Shown: one piece after another, positions 41,567-50,023 of the stretch
How the letters are laid out: every line of letters begins with the position of its first letter
Position numbering within the stretch: position 1 is the stretch's first letter
Assembly: GCF_034521165.1 (NCBI RefSeq)
Contig: NZ_JAXHMV010000008.1
Span: 558,001-622,000 of the forward strand
Source: Thiohalophilus sp.
Lineage (GTDB): Bacteria > Pseudomonadota > Gammaproteobacteria > UBA6429 > Thiohalophilaceae
Length of the DNA stretch: 64,000 nt
Direction of reading: 5' to 3'
Program-made: the position numbers and the translations under genes
Notes under the pieces: generated by a model
What the model was told of the DNA's origin: nothing
Databases searched by the model: none
What the model saw: the letters and a program-made list of their open reading frames with translations, nothing else

Positions 41567-42223
41567 TTATTCCATCATCTTTACACCATCTTTGGTGCCC
41601 AGCAGCAGCACGTCGGCGGGGCGCATGGCGAACAGGCCGTTGGTGACGACGCCGGTGAGGTTGTTGAGGGTCTGCTCCAGTTTGACGGCTTCCATGATCT
41701 CGAGGTTATGCACATCCAGGATAATGTTGCCGTTGTCGGTGGTGAAATCCTGGCGCAGGACCGGCTCGCCGCCGAGTTTGACGATCTCGCGGGCCACCAG
41801 GCTGCGGGCCATGGGGATCACTTCGACTGGCAGCGGGAAGGCGCCGAGCACCCCGACCAGCTTGGATTCGTCGGCGATGCAGACGAATTTCTTGCTGGCG
41901 GCGGCGACGATCTTCTCGCGGGTCAGCGCCCCGCCACCGCCTTTGATCAGCTGCAGGTGTTCGTTGGCTTCGTCGGCGCCGTCCACATAGACCGAGATGC
42001 CGTCCACGGCGTTGAGATCGTAAACCGGGATCCCGTGGCCCTTGAGCCGTTCGGCGCTGGCCACGGAGCTGGCGACGGTGCCGTCGATCTTGCCCTTGAT
42101 TTTGGCCAGCTCGTCGATGAAGAAATTGGCGGTGGAACCGGTGCCCACGCCGATGATGGTGCCCGGCACCACGTGTTCGATGGCGGCCTGGGCGACCAGC
42201 TGCTTCAATTCGTCCTGTGTCAT
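41567..42223 (-). CDS. rpiA: Ribose-5-phosphate isomerase A
   Basis: A 218-residue enzyme that interconverts ribose-5-phosphate and ribulose-5-phosphate, linking to rpe in the same pathway. It has GTGSTA, DGADEAN, KGGGGALTREK and DNGNIILDV. AGGAG lies nine bases before the ATG at 42223; the open frame runs 14 codons further. Divergent from ilvA, as in related bacteria. Confidence 0.95.
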   Translation of the reverse strand: MTQDELKQLVAQAAIEHVVPGTIIGVGTGSTANFFIDELAKIKGKIDGTVASSVASAERLKGHGIPVYDLNAVDGISVYVDGADEANEHLQLIKGGGGALTREKIVAAASKKFVCIADESKLVGVLGAFPLPVEVIPMARSLVAREIVKLGGEPVLRQDFTTDNGNIILDVHNLEIMEAVKLEQTLNNLTGVVTNGLFAMRPADVLLLGTKDGVKMME

Positions 42224-42264
42224 TGCTTTTACTCCTGCCAGGCCGTGTTTTCGGGCCAGTATCA

Positions 42265-42293
42265 TTGTTGAACGGGTAATAGGCCATTATATT
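42265..42293 (+). promoter_or_regulatory. Probable ilvA promoter
   Basis: TTGTTG (42265-42270) and TATATT (42288-42293) with a 17-base spacer, 76 bases before the ilvA start codon. Confidence 0.5.
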
Positions 42294-42368
42294 AGGCATT
42301 CCGGTCTGGTATCCACAACTGACGGCCAGAAAGTCACCATTCCGGCAGGCCCCCAGAAGCAGCAGACT

Positions 42369-43892
42369 ATGACTCAGCACTATGTCGACATGATTAACGC
42401 CGCCCCGGTTTACGATGTGGCGATTCACTCCCCGCTGGACCCGGCGCCGCGCCTGAGCGAGCGGCTGGACAATACGGTCCTGCTCAAGCGCGAGGATTTG
42501 CAGCAGGTCTTTTCCTTCAAGCTGCGCGGCGCCTACAACCGGATTATTCATCTCACCGAGGAGGAACGCGAACGCGGCGTGATTGCCTCGTCGGCCGGGA
42601 ATCACGCCCAGGGCGTGGCGCTGGCGGCCAAACGCCTCAATATCAACGCGACCATCGTGATGCCACGCACCACCCCGGAGATCAAGCAACATGCGGTCAG
42701 GGCGCTGGGTGCGAATACCGTTTTGCACGGCAATGCCTACGACGACGCCTATTGCCATGCGATGGAGCTGGTCGAGGAGCAGGGCCTGGTCTTCATTCAT
42801 CCTTACGACGACCCGCTGGTGATTGCCGGCCAGGGCACCATCGGCAAGGAACTGCTGGCCCAGCGCGAGCAGATCGACGCGATCTTTGTGCCGGTGGGCG
42901 GCGGTGGCCTGATCGCCGGGATTGCCGCCTATGTGAAAACCGTGCGTCCGGATATCAGGATCATCGGGGTCGAACCGGAAGATGCGCCGAGTATGTATAC
43001 CGCGTTGCGCGAGGGTGAGCGGGTGCGTCTCGATCAGGTGGGGATATTCGCCGATGGCGTGGCCGTGCGTCAGGTGGGCGAAGAGCCGTTTCGCCTGGCG
43101 CAGAAGTATGTGGACGAGGTGATCCTGGTGAGCACCGACGAGATCTGTGCGGCCATCAAGGACATCTTCGATGATACCCGCTCGATCACCGAACCGGCGG
43201 GGGCACTGGCCGTCGCCGGGGTAAAAAAATACGTGGCCGAGAAGGGCGTGCACGGCCAGACCCTGATCGCCATCGACAGTGGCGCCAACATGAACTTTGA
43301 TCGCCTGCGGCACGTGGCCGAGCGGGCCGAACTGGGCGAGCGTCGCGAGCTGCTGTTCGCGGCCACCATCCCCGAACGACCCGGCAGCTTTCGCCAGTTC
43401 TGCGAAACCATCGGCTCGCGGGGCATTACCGAATTCAACTATCGCTATGCCGATCCGGGCCAGGCGCATATCTTCGTCGGCGTGCAGATGCACCACGGCG
43501 AGCAGGAAAAACGCGAGCTGTTCGCCCAGCTGGAGGCCGCCGGTTATCCCTACAGGGACATGACCGACAACGAGATGGCCAAGCTGCACATCCGCTATAT
43601 GGTCGGCGGCCGGGTCGATGGCGTGAAACACGAGTGCCTGTACCGCTTCGAATTCCCCGAGCGCCCCGGTGCATTGCTGCGTTTTCTCAATCACATGGGC
43701 GAGCACTGGAACATCAGCCTGTTCCACTACCGCAACCACGGCGCCGACTACGGCCGCGTCCTGGTCGGCATGCAGGTGCCACCCGACGAGGAGTCCATGC
43801 TGCAGCGCTTCCTCGACGAGATCGGCTATCGCTACTGGGATGAGACGGATAATCCCGCTAATGCCCTGTTCCTTTCAGGAACAGGGCAGTGA
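42369..43892 (+). CDS. ilvA: Threonine ammonia-lyase, biosynthetic
   Basis: A 507-residue PLP enzyme that makes 2-oxobutanoate from threonine, the first step to isoleucine. The PLP lysine is K51 in FSFKLRGAYNR, and PVGGGGLIAG holds the phosphate. Two ACT-like regulatory domains follow (about 320-500), so isoleucine feedback is expected. A copy of its last 55 codons lies downstream. A nine-base hairpin (CCCTGTTCC/GGAACAGGG, 43864-43886) sits in the last codons. Confidence 0.95.
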   Translation: MTQHYVDMINAAPVYDVAIHSPLDPAPRLSERLDNTVLLKREDLQQVFSFKLRGAYNRIIHLTEEERERGVIASSAGNHAQGVALAAKRLNINATIVMPRTTPEIKQHAVRALGANTVLHGNAYDDAYCHAMELVEEQGLVFIHPYDDPLVIAGQGTIGKELLAQREQIDAIFVPVGGGGLIAGIAAYVKTVRPDIRIIGVEPEDAPSMYTALREGERVRLDQVGIFADGVAVRQVGEEPFRLAQKYVDEVILVSTDEICAAIKDIFDDTRSITEPAGALAVAGVKKYVAEKGVHGQTLIAIDSGANMNFDRLRHVAERAELGERRELLFAATIPERPGSFRQFCETIGSRGITEFNYRYADPGQAHIFVGVQMHHGEQEKRELFAQLEAAGYPYRDMTDNEMAKLHIRYMVGGRVDGVKHECLYRFEFPERPGALLRFLNHMGEHWNISLFHYRNHGADYGRVLVGMQVPPDEESMLQRFLDEIGYRYWDETDNPANALFLSGTGQ

Positions 43893-44012
43893 CGAGGTAC
43901 GAGGTACGAGTGACGAGGAAAACATCGCACCAGCCGAAATCGTAGGCCCGATATAGCAAAGCGGTATCGGGCACTCCGGTTGCCGGACACCGCTTCGCTA
44001 TGTCCGGCCTAC
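43887..44012. repeat. D left arm and G element at the ilvA duplication junction
   Basis: D left arm 43887-43920 follows the ilvA stop. A complete G element (43942-44012) ends three bases before the duplicated ilvA fragment. Confidence 0.82.
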
Positions 44013-44015
44013 ATG

Positions 44016-44181
44016 CTACCGCAACCACGGCGCCGACTACGGCCGCGTCCTGGTCGGCATGCAGGTCCCGCCCGACGAGGAGCCCATGCTGCAGCGCTTC
44101 CTCGACGAGATCGGCTATCGCTATTGGGATGAGACCGATAATCCGGCCAACGTCCTGTTCCTTTCAGGAACAGGGCAGTGA
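44016..44181 (+). pseudogene. Duplicated 3' end of ilvA
   Basis: 166 bases that align without gaps to 43727-43892, the end of ilvA, with nine differences. Seven are synonymous; the other two change S to P and A to V. The hairpin, stop codon and the start of the D arm are also copied. There is no start codon. The synonymous bias suggests that it came from a diverged but functional ilvA, not a recent local copy. Confidence 0.88.
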
Positions 44182-44361
44182 CGAGGTACGAGGGACGAGT
44201 GACGAGGAAAATCTGCACACAGCCTCGTTGATCGTAGGAGCGGCTACGCCGCGATGGTCTTTGCCGTTTGGCACGGATCTCTCGCGCCGGAGGCGCTCCC
44301 ACAGATGCCCGAACCTGCTACTTTTCATTTCCTCGTCACTCGTCCCTCGTAACTCGGCCCT
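44182..44361. repeat. D/E composite repeat after the ilvA fragment
   Basis: D left arm from the stop codon to about 44209, an E unit in reverse direction (44234-44303) and a D right arm (44330-44361). Confidence 0.82.
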
Positions 44362-44415
44362 TTTTTTGGCCTGCGGCCAAAAAAAAAGGGGGCTACCGTC
44401 GCCGGTAACCCCCGA
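44361..44415. terminator. Tandem terminators of the H1-like gene
   Basis: On the minus strand a GGGGG(T)TACCG hairpin (about 44388-44414) runs into a T9 tract. A second inverted repeat, T7-GGCC/GGCC-A7 (about 44361-44387), overlaps and can work in both directions. Confidence 0.7.
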
Positions 44416-44452
44416 TTTTGCGGGATTTCTCCCGTTCTACAGCCGGTGTCGC

Positions 44453-44824
44453 TTATTTTTTCTTGCGACGGGCTGTTTTCTTCTTGGTCTTCTTCTTGGC
44501 GACTTTCTTTTTCGCCTTTTTCTTGGCTACTTTCTTCTTGGCCTTCTTCTTGGCCTTTTTCTTGGCTACTTTCTTCTTGGCCTTCTTCTTGGCCTTTTTC
44601 TTGGCTACTTTCTTCTTAGCCTTCTTTTTGGCCTTTTTCTTGGCGACTTTTTTCTTCGCCTTCTTCTTGGCTACTTTCTTCTTAGCCTTTTTCTTGGTTT
44701 TCTTTTTGGCAGCGGTCTTCTTCTTGGCTGCCCGTTTCTTAGCGACTTTTTTCTTCGCTACTTTTTTGCGAGAAGCGGTTTTCTTCTTCGCGACTTTCTT
44801 CTTGGCTTTTTTCTTCGTTGCCAT
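44453..44824 (-). CDS. Lysine-rich histone H1-like protein
   Basis: A 123-residue protein made almost wholly of KKKAKKKVAKK-type repeats, with a start MATKKKAKKK. It resembles the histone H1-like and AlgP-type DNA-binding tails. It is expected to bind DNA by charge. The repeat units (about 8-12 codons) vary, so length may change between strains. The start at 44824 is chosen to remove three non-lysine codons. Confidence 0.8.
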   Translation of the reverse strand: MATKKKAKKKVAKKKTASRKKVAKKKVAKKRAAKKKTAAKKKTKKKAKKKVAKKKAKKKVAKKKAKKKAKKKVAKKKAKKKAKKKVAKKKAKKKAKKKVAKKKAKKKVAKKKTKKKTARRKKK

Positions 44825-45580
44825 AGTTAACAACCCTCCGAGTTGAGCACTGAGTTTAGCAGAGTATAGCCAACTAAAATAAAAATGCTAGTAATGCAAA
44901 TTAATTTTTTGCTGTTAGCGCTTGTATTGTATGAATTTTGGCTTCGATACGCCAGATTTCCTGTTTTATAACGACCGCGAAGAAAATTTTTTTAATTTTT
45001 TTGCGCTGGCGAAGAAAAATTTTGCCGGTGAAGGGGGGATTAAGCAAGTATTCGGGTTTTTGTTGCGTTGGATCGGCGTATCGCGGCACTGATCGGCTTG
45101 CATCAGGGCGTTTATACCGGCTTCGATAGCGGTTGAGTGCTTTGATCGACGCGGTTGTCACTGATTTTGGCATTCGATATTGCAAAATTTGGCGCAAGAG
45201 GACTTGTGAACGTCTCTGACAGGCCGTGTGAGTTAAATTTTTTCAATGATCCACAGCGATTGCATCGTAATAACCGCCCGTGAGTGAAGCCGACACGGCT
45301 TCTGAACAAGAAAATTGCGCTTTATCGGTTTATTTTTTAGTGATGGACCGCGATGGAACGGCTGTTTGTGCTGAACAAGGGCTGATGAGTGTCTTGATGG
45401 GCGGTTGATCGTTTGCTGTGAAGCCGGGATAAGGGGATCGGATCGCGATTGTCGCCCCGATGACGCAAAAAATTTATTGCATGATGCAATTTTTGATCGC
45501 CTGGATCGGTTGAAACGGCCTGGATCGGCTCGTTAACGGCGGATCAGGTGGGCCGATTGCGTTGTTCAGCGGCCCTGTAA
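44825..45580. other. Long AT-rich intergenic region upstream of the H1-like gene
   Basis: About 750 bases without arm repeats, in contrast to nearly all other gaps. It is richer in A+T, with long A and T tracts near 44990-45020. Short open frames on the minus strand (to 45197 and 45309) have no start signals or homology and are not called. It may hold the H1-like promoter and a long leader. Confidence 0.4.
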
Positions 45581-45582
45581 CA

Positions 45583-45608
45583 AAAAAGCGGCCCGCAGGC
45601 CGCTTGAT
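45583..45608 (-). terminator. Terminator of the EVE gene
   Basis: AAGCGGCC/GGCCGCTT stem followed on the minus strand by T6; the other strand ends in CTTGATC, so it works mainly for the minus-strand gene. Confidence 0.75.
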
Positions 45609-45632
45609 CAACGTGCGATCCGGCGTGAGGGG

Positions 45633-46097
45633 TCAGCGTTTTTCCATTTTCAGGATATGTTGCCAGTGTTTTTTGTCGACCGGCATGACCGAGAGGCGAT
45701 TACCGCGCTGCAGCAGCTTCATCCCTTCCAGGGCTTTCTCCTGTTTCATCTCCTGCAGGGTGACGGTACGGGCGAATTTGCGCACGAACTTGATGTTGAC
45801 CATGTACCAGCGCGGATTTTCCGGGTCACTCTTGGGGTCGTAGTAGTTGGATTTCGGGTCCCAGGCCGTGTGATCGGGGTAGCCTTCCTTTACCACCTCT
45901 GCGATACCGACGATTCCCGGCTCCTTGCAGTTGGAATGGTAGAAGAAGACCTGATCGCCTTTTTTCATCTCGTCGCGCATCATGTTGCGGGCCTGGTAGT
46001 TGCGTACGCCGTCCCAGTGATCGGTCTTGCGCGGCATCGCGGCCAGGTCATCGATGCCGAAAACATCGGGTTCGGATTTCATCAGCCAGTAATTCAT
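45633..46097 (-). CDS. EVE domain protein
   Basis: A 154-residue single-domain EVE (PUA-like) protein starting MNYWLMKSEPDVF, with WDGVRNYQARNMMRDEMKKGD and FYHSNCKEPGIVG. EVE domains bind modified bases or RNA. The gene is often close to fau and zapA in gammaproteobacteria, as here. Confidence 0.93.
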   Translation of the reverse strand: MNYWLMKSEPDVFGIDDLAAMPRKTDHWDGVRNYQARNMMRDEMKKGDQVFFYHSNCKEPGIVGIAEVVKEGYPDHTAWDPKSNYYDPKSDPENPRWYMVNIKFVRKFARTVTLQEMKQEKALEGMKLLQRGNRLSVMPVDKKHWQHILKMEKR

Positions 46098-46164
46098 GCG
46101 GATCTCCTCTTGGAACGTGGCCGGATTATTTCATAAATCGTTCAGAGGGGCGTGCCCGGCGGGA

Positions 46165-46773
46165 TCAGACGCCGATCGCCGGCTGAAACCGGAGCAGCCC
46201 CTGCTCGGTGGCGATGCCGTCCAGTGGCACGTCCCAGATGGCCGAGTCGATCTGTTCGACCTGCTGAAACGCGTAGGCGGTGCCCACCAGCCAGGGACGT
46301 TGCCAGTGCCGCCGGTAACGGCGAAAACCGAAGGTTCGATCGTAAAACCCGCCGCCCATGCCGACGCGGTTGCCCTGGTGATCGAAAGCCACCAGCGGCA
46401 TCAATACCAGATCCAGCGACATGGGGCTGAACAGCCGATCGCGGCGGCTGTGTGCCGGTTCGGGAATGCCGAAGCGGTTGGGAATCAGTTGTGTATCCGG
46501 GTGATAGGGCAAAAACCACATGCGTCGGCTATTGCGCGGGCCCAGTACCGGCAGATAGCACTGCTTGTTCCGTTGCCAGGCGTATTCCAGCAGCCAGGTG
46601 AGATCGATCTCCCCGTCGTTGGGCAGGTAAAAGGCGATGCGTTGCGCCAGATGAAACAGACGGTGCGCGGCAAGCTGTTCGGACAGGGACAACGACGCTT
46701 CACGCCGTTCGTCGGCCGAGAGCGCGCGGCGTTTATCGCGCATGCTAAAGCGCAGGGATTTTCGATCAGTCAT
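46165..46773 (-). CDS. fau: 5-formyltetrahydrofolate cyclo-ligase
   Basis: A 202-residue enzyme that converts 5-formyl-THF to 5,10-methenyl-THF with ATP. It shows RDKRRALS at the N-terminus, the PNDGEIDL region and the GMGGGFYDRTF motif of the active site. It follows the 6S RNA gene on the same strand, as in E. coli, where both come from one transcript. Confidence 0.92.
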   Translation of the reverse strand: MTDRKSLRFSMRDKRRALSADERREASLSLSEQLAAHRLFHLAQRIAFYLPNDGEIDLTWLLEYAWQRNKQCYLPVLGPRNSRRMWFLPYHPDTQLIPNRFGIPEPAHSRRDRLFSPMSLDLVLMPLVAFDHQGNRVGMGGGFYDRTFGFRRYRRHWQRPWLVGTAYAFQQVEQIDSAIWDVPLDGIATEQGLLRFQPAIGV

Positions 46774-46858
46774 GGTGTGATATTAATATTTTCAACAATT
46801 TATGTCACCCGATGGGGGCAGTCGTGGATTGGGGAGTTTAACCACCGAAAACATTGAA

Positions 46859-47010
46859 AGTGCTGAGTTCTGAGTTCTGAGTGCTGAGTGCGGGAGTCGG
46901 GAGTCGGAAGTCGGGAAGAAGCTAACGCAGGCGCAGATCATTTGGACCGGGTTTTGATCTTCCTCGTCACTCGTCCCTGGTACCTCGTCCCTGCGTCCGA
47001 AGGACGCCTT
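46859..47010. repeat. I-type heptamers and a D right arm between fau and 6S RNA
   Basis: Reverse-strand I heptamers (GAGTTCT/GAGTGCT, 46863-46892) and GAGTCGG units (to about 46915), then a D right arm (46960-46997) with a GCGTCC palindrome. These lie inside the presumed ssrS-fau transcript. Confidence 0.75.
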
Positions 47011-47019
47011 GTTGATAGG

Positions 47020-47212
47020 GTGGGCGCGCCCCCGCCTGTACCGTGGTGATCTTCGTCTTGAACCAGGGGTTCAAGGTGGGAGCGTCTTCCGGCGTATCAG
47101 GCTTTCCGGTCGGGCCGGACTTGCACACAACACCGGAGTTCGGCTCCCGGGGATGTGTTTATCGGCTCAAGAATATCCCGATCGACTCACGCATACCGCA
47201 GGGGACGCCCAT
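47020..47212 (-). ncRNA. ssrS: 6S RNA
   Basis: On the minus strand the segment carries CTTGAGCCGATA near the 5' side and CCTTGAACC/GGTTCAAG near the 3' side, both found in the E. coli 6S RNA. The ends pair (GGGCG with CGCCC) to close the long stem. It lies between zapA and fau, the conserved place for ssrS. It mimics an open promoter and binds sigma-70 RNA polymerase. The ends are estimated. Confidence 0.85.
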
Positions 47213-47229
47213 TGACTCGGTTACCGGCG

Positions 47230-47547
47230 TCAGATTTCCATCTGCCGGGTTTTGAACAGGGCATCCTCGATCTTGTCCTGAATGCCCTTGATGCGGCCAC
47301 TGACATCACTGTCCATTTTGCTGTCGGGGCCGGACTGTGTCAGTAGCTCATGAGAGATATTTAACGCGGCCATCACAGCAATGCGATCGGTGCCGATGAT
47401 CTTGCCGCTGTCGCGGATCTCGCGCATTTTCATGTCCAGGTAATCGGCCGAGCGCATCAGATCGTGCTTTTCGTCTTCCGGACAGGCGATCAGGTACTCC
47501 TTGTCCAGGATATGCACGGTGACCGTGTTGGCCGGCTTTTCACTCAT
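47230..47547 (-). CDS. zapA: Cell division protein ZapA
   Basis: A 105-residue ZapA with VTVHILDKEYLIACPEDE at the N-terminus, RIAVMAALNISHELL in the middle and a C-terminal coiled coil. It crosslinks FtsZ filaments. It overlaps the upstream TIGR02449 gene by eight bases. Confidence 0.92.
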   Translation of the reverse strand: MSEKPANTVTVHILDKEYLIACPEDEKHDLMRSADYLDMKMREIRDSGKIIGTDRIAVMAALNISHELLTQSGPDSKMDSDVSGRIKGIQDKIEDALFKTRQMEI

Positions 47548-47749
47548 TTTCCATCGCCTTGAGTTTCTCGATCATCGCCTCGACCCGGCTACGCGCCAGC
47601 TCGGTTTTCTCCACCAGCTGGTTGCGCTCCGACATCAGATTTGTCTGGCTGTCGCGCAGGGTTTTATTTTCCTGCTGCAAGCGGTCTACTGCCTTGATAA
47701 GGTCATCGACGCGGGTTTCAAGCTTTTTCAGGTCCAGTTCGTCCATCAA
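47540..47749 (-). CDS. TIGR02449/ZapB-like coiled-coil protein
   Basis: A 69-residue protein that is one continuous coiled coil (LDLKKLETRVDDLIKAVDRL). It belongs to the TIGR02449 family that always lies before zapA and is often compared to ZapB. A role in Z-ring assembly is inferred. Confidence 0.88.
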   Translation of the reverse strand: MMDELDLKKLETRVDDLIKAVDRLQQENKTLRDSQTNLMSERNQLVEKTELARSRVEAMIEKLKAMENE

Positions 47750-47936
47750 ATATCACTTATAAGTCGTTGTTATCGCTGATTCGGGACGCAAATTCAGTCT
47801 ATGGCTCAATATAGAGCGGCGGCCGGGCAGGGTCAACGGGCCCGTGCCGCCAAAAACCGCCATTTGGCCGTTGTGACTGTTGCTGATGGGGCAAATGGCT
47901 TATCCTCTCGATTTCAGCTGCCGTATACCTATATAG

Positions 47937-48500
47937 ATGACCGAATCACTTCCCGATTTTGACCTGGTGGCCGACGCCCTGCATGCCCAGGGCGCCGATA
48001 CCGATCCGGCGGAAAGCCACGGCCTGTTGTGCGCCATGTTCTGCACCATTCAGGGGCTGGACGTCGACAGCTGGCTGGCCATGGTGCTCACCGGCCCGAG
48101 CCGGGATGCCCTGGCGCCGACTCCCGAATCGTTGTTGACCCTGTTCGAGGAGACCCGCAAACAGTTCGACAGCGAACAGTTCGACTTCCATTTATTATTA
48201 CCCCACGACGAGGCCGCCCTGGCGGTTCGGGTGGAAGCGCTGGGACACTGGTGCCAGGGTTTTTTGACCGGCCTGGCCGCCGGCGGAGTCCAGCAACCGG
48301 AAAACCTGCCCGGTGAGCTGCCCGAAATTATCCAGGACATGCTGGAAATGTCCCGCGCCGAAGGTTATGAACTGGAAGACGACGGCGAAGACGAAGCCGC
48401 CTATGCCGAACTGGTCGAATACCTGCGCATGGGGGTGTTGCTGTTTCGTGAGGAGTTTCGGCGCCAGTACGCCAAAGCCGGCGAGGGGTCGATACATTAA
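47937..48500 (+). CDS. ygfB: UPF0149 family protein YgfB
   Basis: A 187-residue protein of the YgfB/UPF0149 family, with ESHGLLCAMFC and LGHWCQGFLTGL. It starts the group ygfB-pepP-ubiH-ubiI that is conserved across gammaproteobacteria. In Pseudomonas, YgfB affects ampDh3 and beta-lactam response; a similar role here is not known. Confidence 0.92.
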   Translation: MTESLPDFDLVADALHAQGADTDPAESHGLLCAMFCTIQGLDVDSWLAMVLTGPSRDALAPTPESLLTLFEETRKQFDSEQFDFHLLLPHDEAALAVRVEALGHWCQGFLTGLAAGGVQQPENLPGELPEIIQDMLEMSRAEGYELEDDGEDEAAYAELVEYLRMGVLLFREEFRRQYAKAGEGSIH

Positions 48501-48504
48501 AACA

Positions 48505-48675
48505 AAGGGCCGAGGGACGAGGTACGAGTGACGAGGACGGTAAAACCGAAGGTTCGTAGGAGCGGCTGCGCCGCGATAGATCCTGCCGACCGCACGGCCT
48601 GTCGCGCCAGAGGCGCTCCTACAACCTGTGGCCTTGATGCTTTTCCTCGTCACTCGTACCTCGTCCCTCGTTACT
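48505..48675. repeat. D/E composite repeat between ygfB and pepP
   Basis: D left arm 48505-48537 (GGGCCGAGGGACGAG), a reversed E (48556-48623) and a D right arm (48645-48672). It splits a gene pair that is normally close. Confidence 0.85.
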
Positions 48676-48715
48676 GAAACTGATAACTGCTAACTGACTA
48701 CTTGTAACTATATTT

Positions 48716-50023
48716 ATGAATGCTCAGGAATTTACCAAACGCCGCAAGCACCTGATGGAGCTGATGGGGCCCGATTCGGTGGCGATTTTGCCGGCGGCGC
48801 CGCAGCGGATGCGCAATCGCGATACGGAGTTTCATTATCGCCAGGACAGCGACTTCTATTATCTGACCGGTTTTCCCGAGCCGGAGGCGGTGGTGGTGCT
48901 GGTGCCGGGGCGCGAGCATGGCGAGTATATTCTGTTCTGCCGTGAGAACGATCTTGACATGGAAGTCTGGAACGGGCCGCGTGCCGGTCAGGAAGGGGCG
49001 GTGGAACGCTACAAGGCGGATGATTCGTTTCCCATCGATGATATCGACGACATTCTGCCGGGGCTGCTGGAGAACAAGGAACGGGTGTTTTATACCATGG
49101 GCGCCAGCCCCGATTTCGATCAGCGCCTGATCGGCTGGGTCAATCGCCTGCGCAAACAGTCCCGCGCGGGCATTCATACCCCGGGCGAGTTTGTCTCGCT
49201 GGAACATCACCTGCACGACATGCGTCTGTACAAGAGCAGCCAGGAGATCAAGGCAATGCGCAGGGCGGCCCAAATCTCCGCCCGGGCACATATTCGTGCC
49301 ATGCAAAGCTGCAAGCCGGGGCTGTATGAATACCAGATCGAGGCCGAGCTGTTGCACACCTTCATGCAACAGGGGGCGCGGTTTCCGGCTTACCCGTCCA
49401 TCGTCGGCGGCGGCGCCAACGGGTGTATTCTGCATTACATCGAAAACTATTCGACCTTGAATGACGGCGATTTGCTGCTGATCGACGCCGGCGCCGAGTA
49501 TGATTATTACGCGGCGGATATCTCGCGTACCTTCCCGGTTAACGGCAAATACAGCAAGGCACAACGGACCCTGTACGATATTGTCCTGGAAGCCCAGTAC
49601 GCGGCGATCGAACAGGTCAAACCGGGCAATCACTGGAACGATCCGCATGAAGCGGCGGTGAAGGTGCTCACGCAGGGGCTCAAGGATGTGGGGATTCTAA
49701 AAGGCGGCCTGAAAAAACTGCTCGAGGACCAGGCCTACAAGCCGTATTACATGCACCGTACCGGCCACTGGCTGGGTATGGATGTGCACGATGTGGGCGA
49801 CTACAAGGTGGATACCGAATGGCGTGTGCTGGAGCCGGGCATGACCCTGACCATCGAGCCGGGCCTGTATATCTCGGCGCGTCACAGCGAGGTGGCCAAA
49901 AAATGGCACAACATCGGGATTCGCATCGAGGATGATGTGCTGGTGACCAAAGAGGGGTGCGAGGTACTGACCCGCGATGTCCCCAAGGATCCCGACGAGA
50001 TCGAGGCATTGATGACTGAATGA
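48716..50023 (+). CDS. pepP: Xaa-Pro aminopeptidase P
   Basis: A 435-residue M24 metallopeptidase that removes N-terminal residues before proline. The metal ligands lie in DAGAEYDYYAADISRTFP, MHRTGHWLGMDVHD, TIEPGLYI and RIEDDVLV. Its stop overlaps the ubiH start by four bases. Confidence 0.95.
   Translation: MNAQEFTKRRKHLMELMGPDSVAILPAAPQRMRNRDTEFHYRQDSDFYYLTGFPEPEAVVVLVPGREHGEYILFCRENDLDMEVWNGPRAGQEGAVERYKADDSFPIDDIDDILPGLLENKERVFYTMGASPDFDQRLIGWVNRLRKQSRAGIHTPGEFVSLEHHLHDMRLYKSSQEIKAMRRAAQISARAHIRAMQSCKPGLYEYQIEAELLHTFMQQGARFPAYPSIVGGGANGCILHYIENYSTLNDGDLLLIDAGAEYDYYAADISRTFPVNGKYSKAQRTLYDIVLEAQYAAIEQVKPGNHWNDPHEAAVKVLTQGLKDVGILKGGLKKLLEDQAYKPYYMHRTGHWLGMDVHDVGDYKVDTEWRVLEPGMTLTIEPGLYISARHSEVAKKWHNIGIRIEDDVLVTKEGCEVLTRDVPKDPDEIEALMTE

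Noticed and set aside
41706..43739. Antisense frame of 677 codons over rpiA and ilvA
   Set aside because: It overlaps two well supported genes and shows no family motif.
44901..45309. Two short minus-strand frames in the AT-rich gap
   Set aside because: No ribosome binding site, no known motif and unusual composition; not supported as genes.
45000..45620. Cluster of GATC sites upstream of the EVE gene, considered as an origin-like region
   Set aside because: GATC is common all over this sequence (for example in trpE), no DnaA boxes were seen, and no replication genes are near.
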